Positions 6,286-6,772 of a DNA stretch of 6,772 nucleotides are shown in pieces. The stretch spans positions 1 to 6,772 of the forward strand of contig JBPRGG010000184.1 of assembly GCA_051418075.1 (NCBI GenBank), written 5' to 3'. Source of the DNA: JBPRGG01 sp051418075. GTDB taxonomy: Bacteria; Bacteroidota; Bacteroidia; Cytophagales; Cyclobacteriaceae. Each line of letters starts with the position of its first letter. The first letter of the stretch is position 1. Made by a program: the position numbers and the translations under genes. The notes beneath the pieces were generated by a model. That model ran no database searches, was not told the origin of the DNA, and was given only the letters and a program-made list of their open reading frames with translations.

Positions 6286-6717
6286 ATGATTAAAAGATCA
6301 ATAATAGTTGTATCTGTCTTAATTTCTTCATTTTTTGCCTGTGAACCGCAAATCTATGATGATCCCATTCCCTATGTGCCGGTGGATTTCGAAGTCAACC
6401 TGAATGATCCTCAATTTCTTGAATTAAATACCCGAAATTATGTCTATATCAATACGGAAGGAGTGAGGGGAATTATTCTGTATAAACAGGATCGCGGCAG
6501 ATACCTTGCCTTCGAAAGAAATTGCTCCTTTACCCCCAATGAAGCCTGCGCCACTGTTGACGTACATACCTCCGGATTATATATGATGGATACCTGCTGT
6601 GGCTCCATCTTTGATTGGGAAGGAAACCCCACCAGCGGACCGGCTTATCGTCCCCTGCTCAAATACAACACCCGCATAAGTGGGACCTATCTGCATATCT
6701 TTAATGATGATTTTTAA
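6286..6717 (+). CDS. Small lipoprotein with degenerate Rieske-like domain
   Basis: This is a 143-residue predicted lipoprotein of unknown function. Residues 1-18 form a signal peptide (basic MIKR, then a hydrophobic core) ending in a lipobox-like SFFAC, with C19 as the likely lipidated cysteine. The mature part is all-beta in character and resembles the Rieske fold. RGIILYKQDRGRYLAFERNC (61-80) is followed by a second cysteine (C88), then DTCCGSIFDWEGN (102-114), SGPA (117-120) and RPLLKY (122-127), parallel to the C-x-H ... CPCHGSxFDxxG ... GPA ... PL pattern. The 2Fe-2S ligands are not intact: F82 replaces the first-motif histidine (C80-S-F), and D102-T-C104-C105 replaces the CPCH quartet. 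It therefore probably does not bind a normal Rieske cluster. Similar ligand-poor Rieske-like lipoproteins are, to my recollection, common in Bacteroidota. It follows the glycosyltransferase by 94 bases; no functional link is evident. Confidence 0.8.
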   Translation: MIKRSIIVVSVLISSFFACEPQIYDDPIPYVPVDFEVNLNDPQFLELNTRNYVYINTEGVRGIILYKQDRGRYLAFERNCSFTPNEACATVDVHTSGLYMMDTCCGSIFDWEGNPTSGPAYRPLLKYNTRISGTYLHIFNDDF

Positions 6718-6723
6718 TAATAA

Positions 6724-6772
6724 ATGAACCTCTTCTTCTATGTTGTGCAGCGAAAAATCATTCATAACGTAA
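6724..6772 (+). CDS. Possible start of a next gene, cut by window end
   Basis: An ATG seven bases after the lipoprotein stop opens a frame that stays open for its 16 visible codons, reading MNLFFYVVQRKIIHNV. The short hydrophobic start followed by basic residues could be the beginning of a membrane or exported protein. Sixteen codons is too little to separate a real gene from chance, and no ribosome-binding site or promoter supports it. Confidence 0.22.
   Translation, partial: MNLFFYVVQRKIIHNV

Noticed and set aside
6577..6765. Minus-strand 62-codon frame overlapping the lipoprotein end
   Set aside because: It is antisense to the Rieske-like domain, and the plus-strand gene has a signal peptide and domain pattern that explain the region.
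1..6772. CRISPR array, tRNA or rRNA genes, insertion sequence, phage or toxin-antitoxin genes
   Set aside because: I looked for regular repeats, tRNA-like arms, transposase motifs and small paired genes on both strands and found none.

Overview
The window looks like a chromosomal segment from a member of the Bacteroidota, probably a Cytophagales-type marine or environmental lineage (inference). Three things point that way: the sequence is moderately AT-rich with very AT-rich gaps, the gene starts have no clear Shine-Dalgarno sequences, and one good promoter match fits the Bacteroidota pattern (TTG, about 18 nt, TAnnTTTG). The protein variants also fit: a short separate CysN, a stand-alone CysC, a sugar transferase with an RGET motif, and a Rieske-like lipoprotein of a type familiar from this phylum.

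Layout. Positions 1-267 hold the C-terminal end of an undecaprenyl-phosphate sugar transferase cut by the window edge. Positions 268-535 are a non-coding gap containing an unusual GC-rich patch. On the minus strand at 536-1300 is cysQ, which removes PAP. It is divergent from cysC-cysD-cysN (1403-4298, plus strand), which make APS and PAPS from sulfate and ATP. The 102-nt gap between the divergent genes carries the cysC promoter and possible operator-like repeats. After cysN come pheS (4336-5364), a WecG/TagA/CpsF-family glycosyltransferase (5427-6191) and a small lipoprotein with a Rieske-like fold whose metal ligands are largely lost (6286-6717). A possible next gene begins at 6724 and runs off the window.

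How the genes fit together. CysD and CysN form the GTP-driven ATP sulfurylase, CysC phosphorylates APS to PAPS, and CysQ hydrolyses the PAP left after PAPS is used. No PAPS/APS reductase, sulfite reductase, sulfate transporter or sulfotransferase is present here. The module is flanked by two envelope-polysaccharide enzymes, one that loads the first sugar-phosphate on the lipid carrier and one that adds a later sugar. A plausible but unproven reading is that the PAPS is at least partly for sulfating a surface or exported polysaccharide, although ordinary assimilation with the other genes elsewhere is equally compatible. pheS is a housekeeping gene inserted in the same direction.

I do not see convincing evidence of an undescribed system. 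The most unusual items are the ligand-degenerate Rieske-like lipoprotein, the GC-rich non-coding patch and the small divergent regulatory region.
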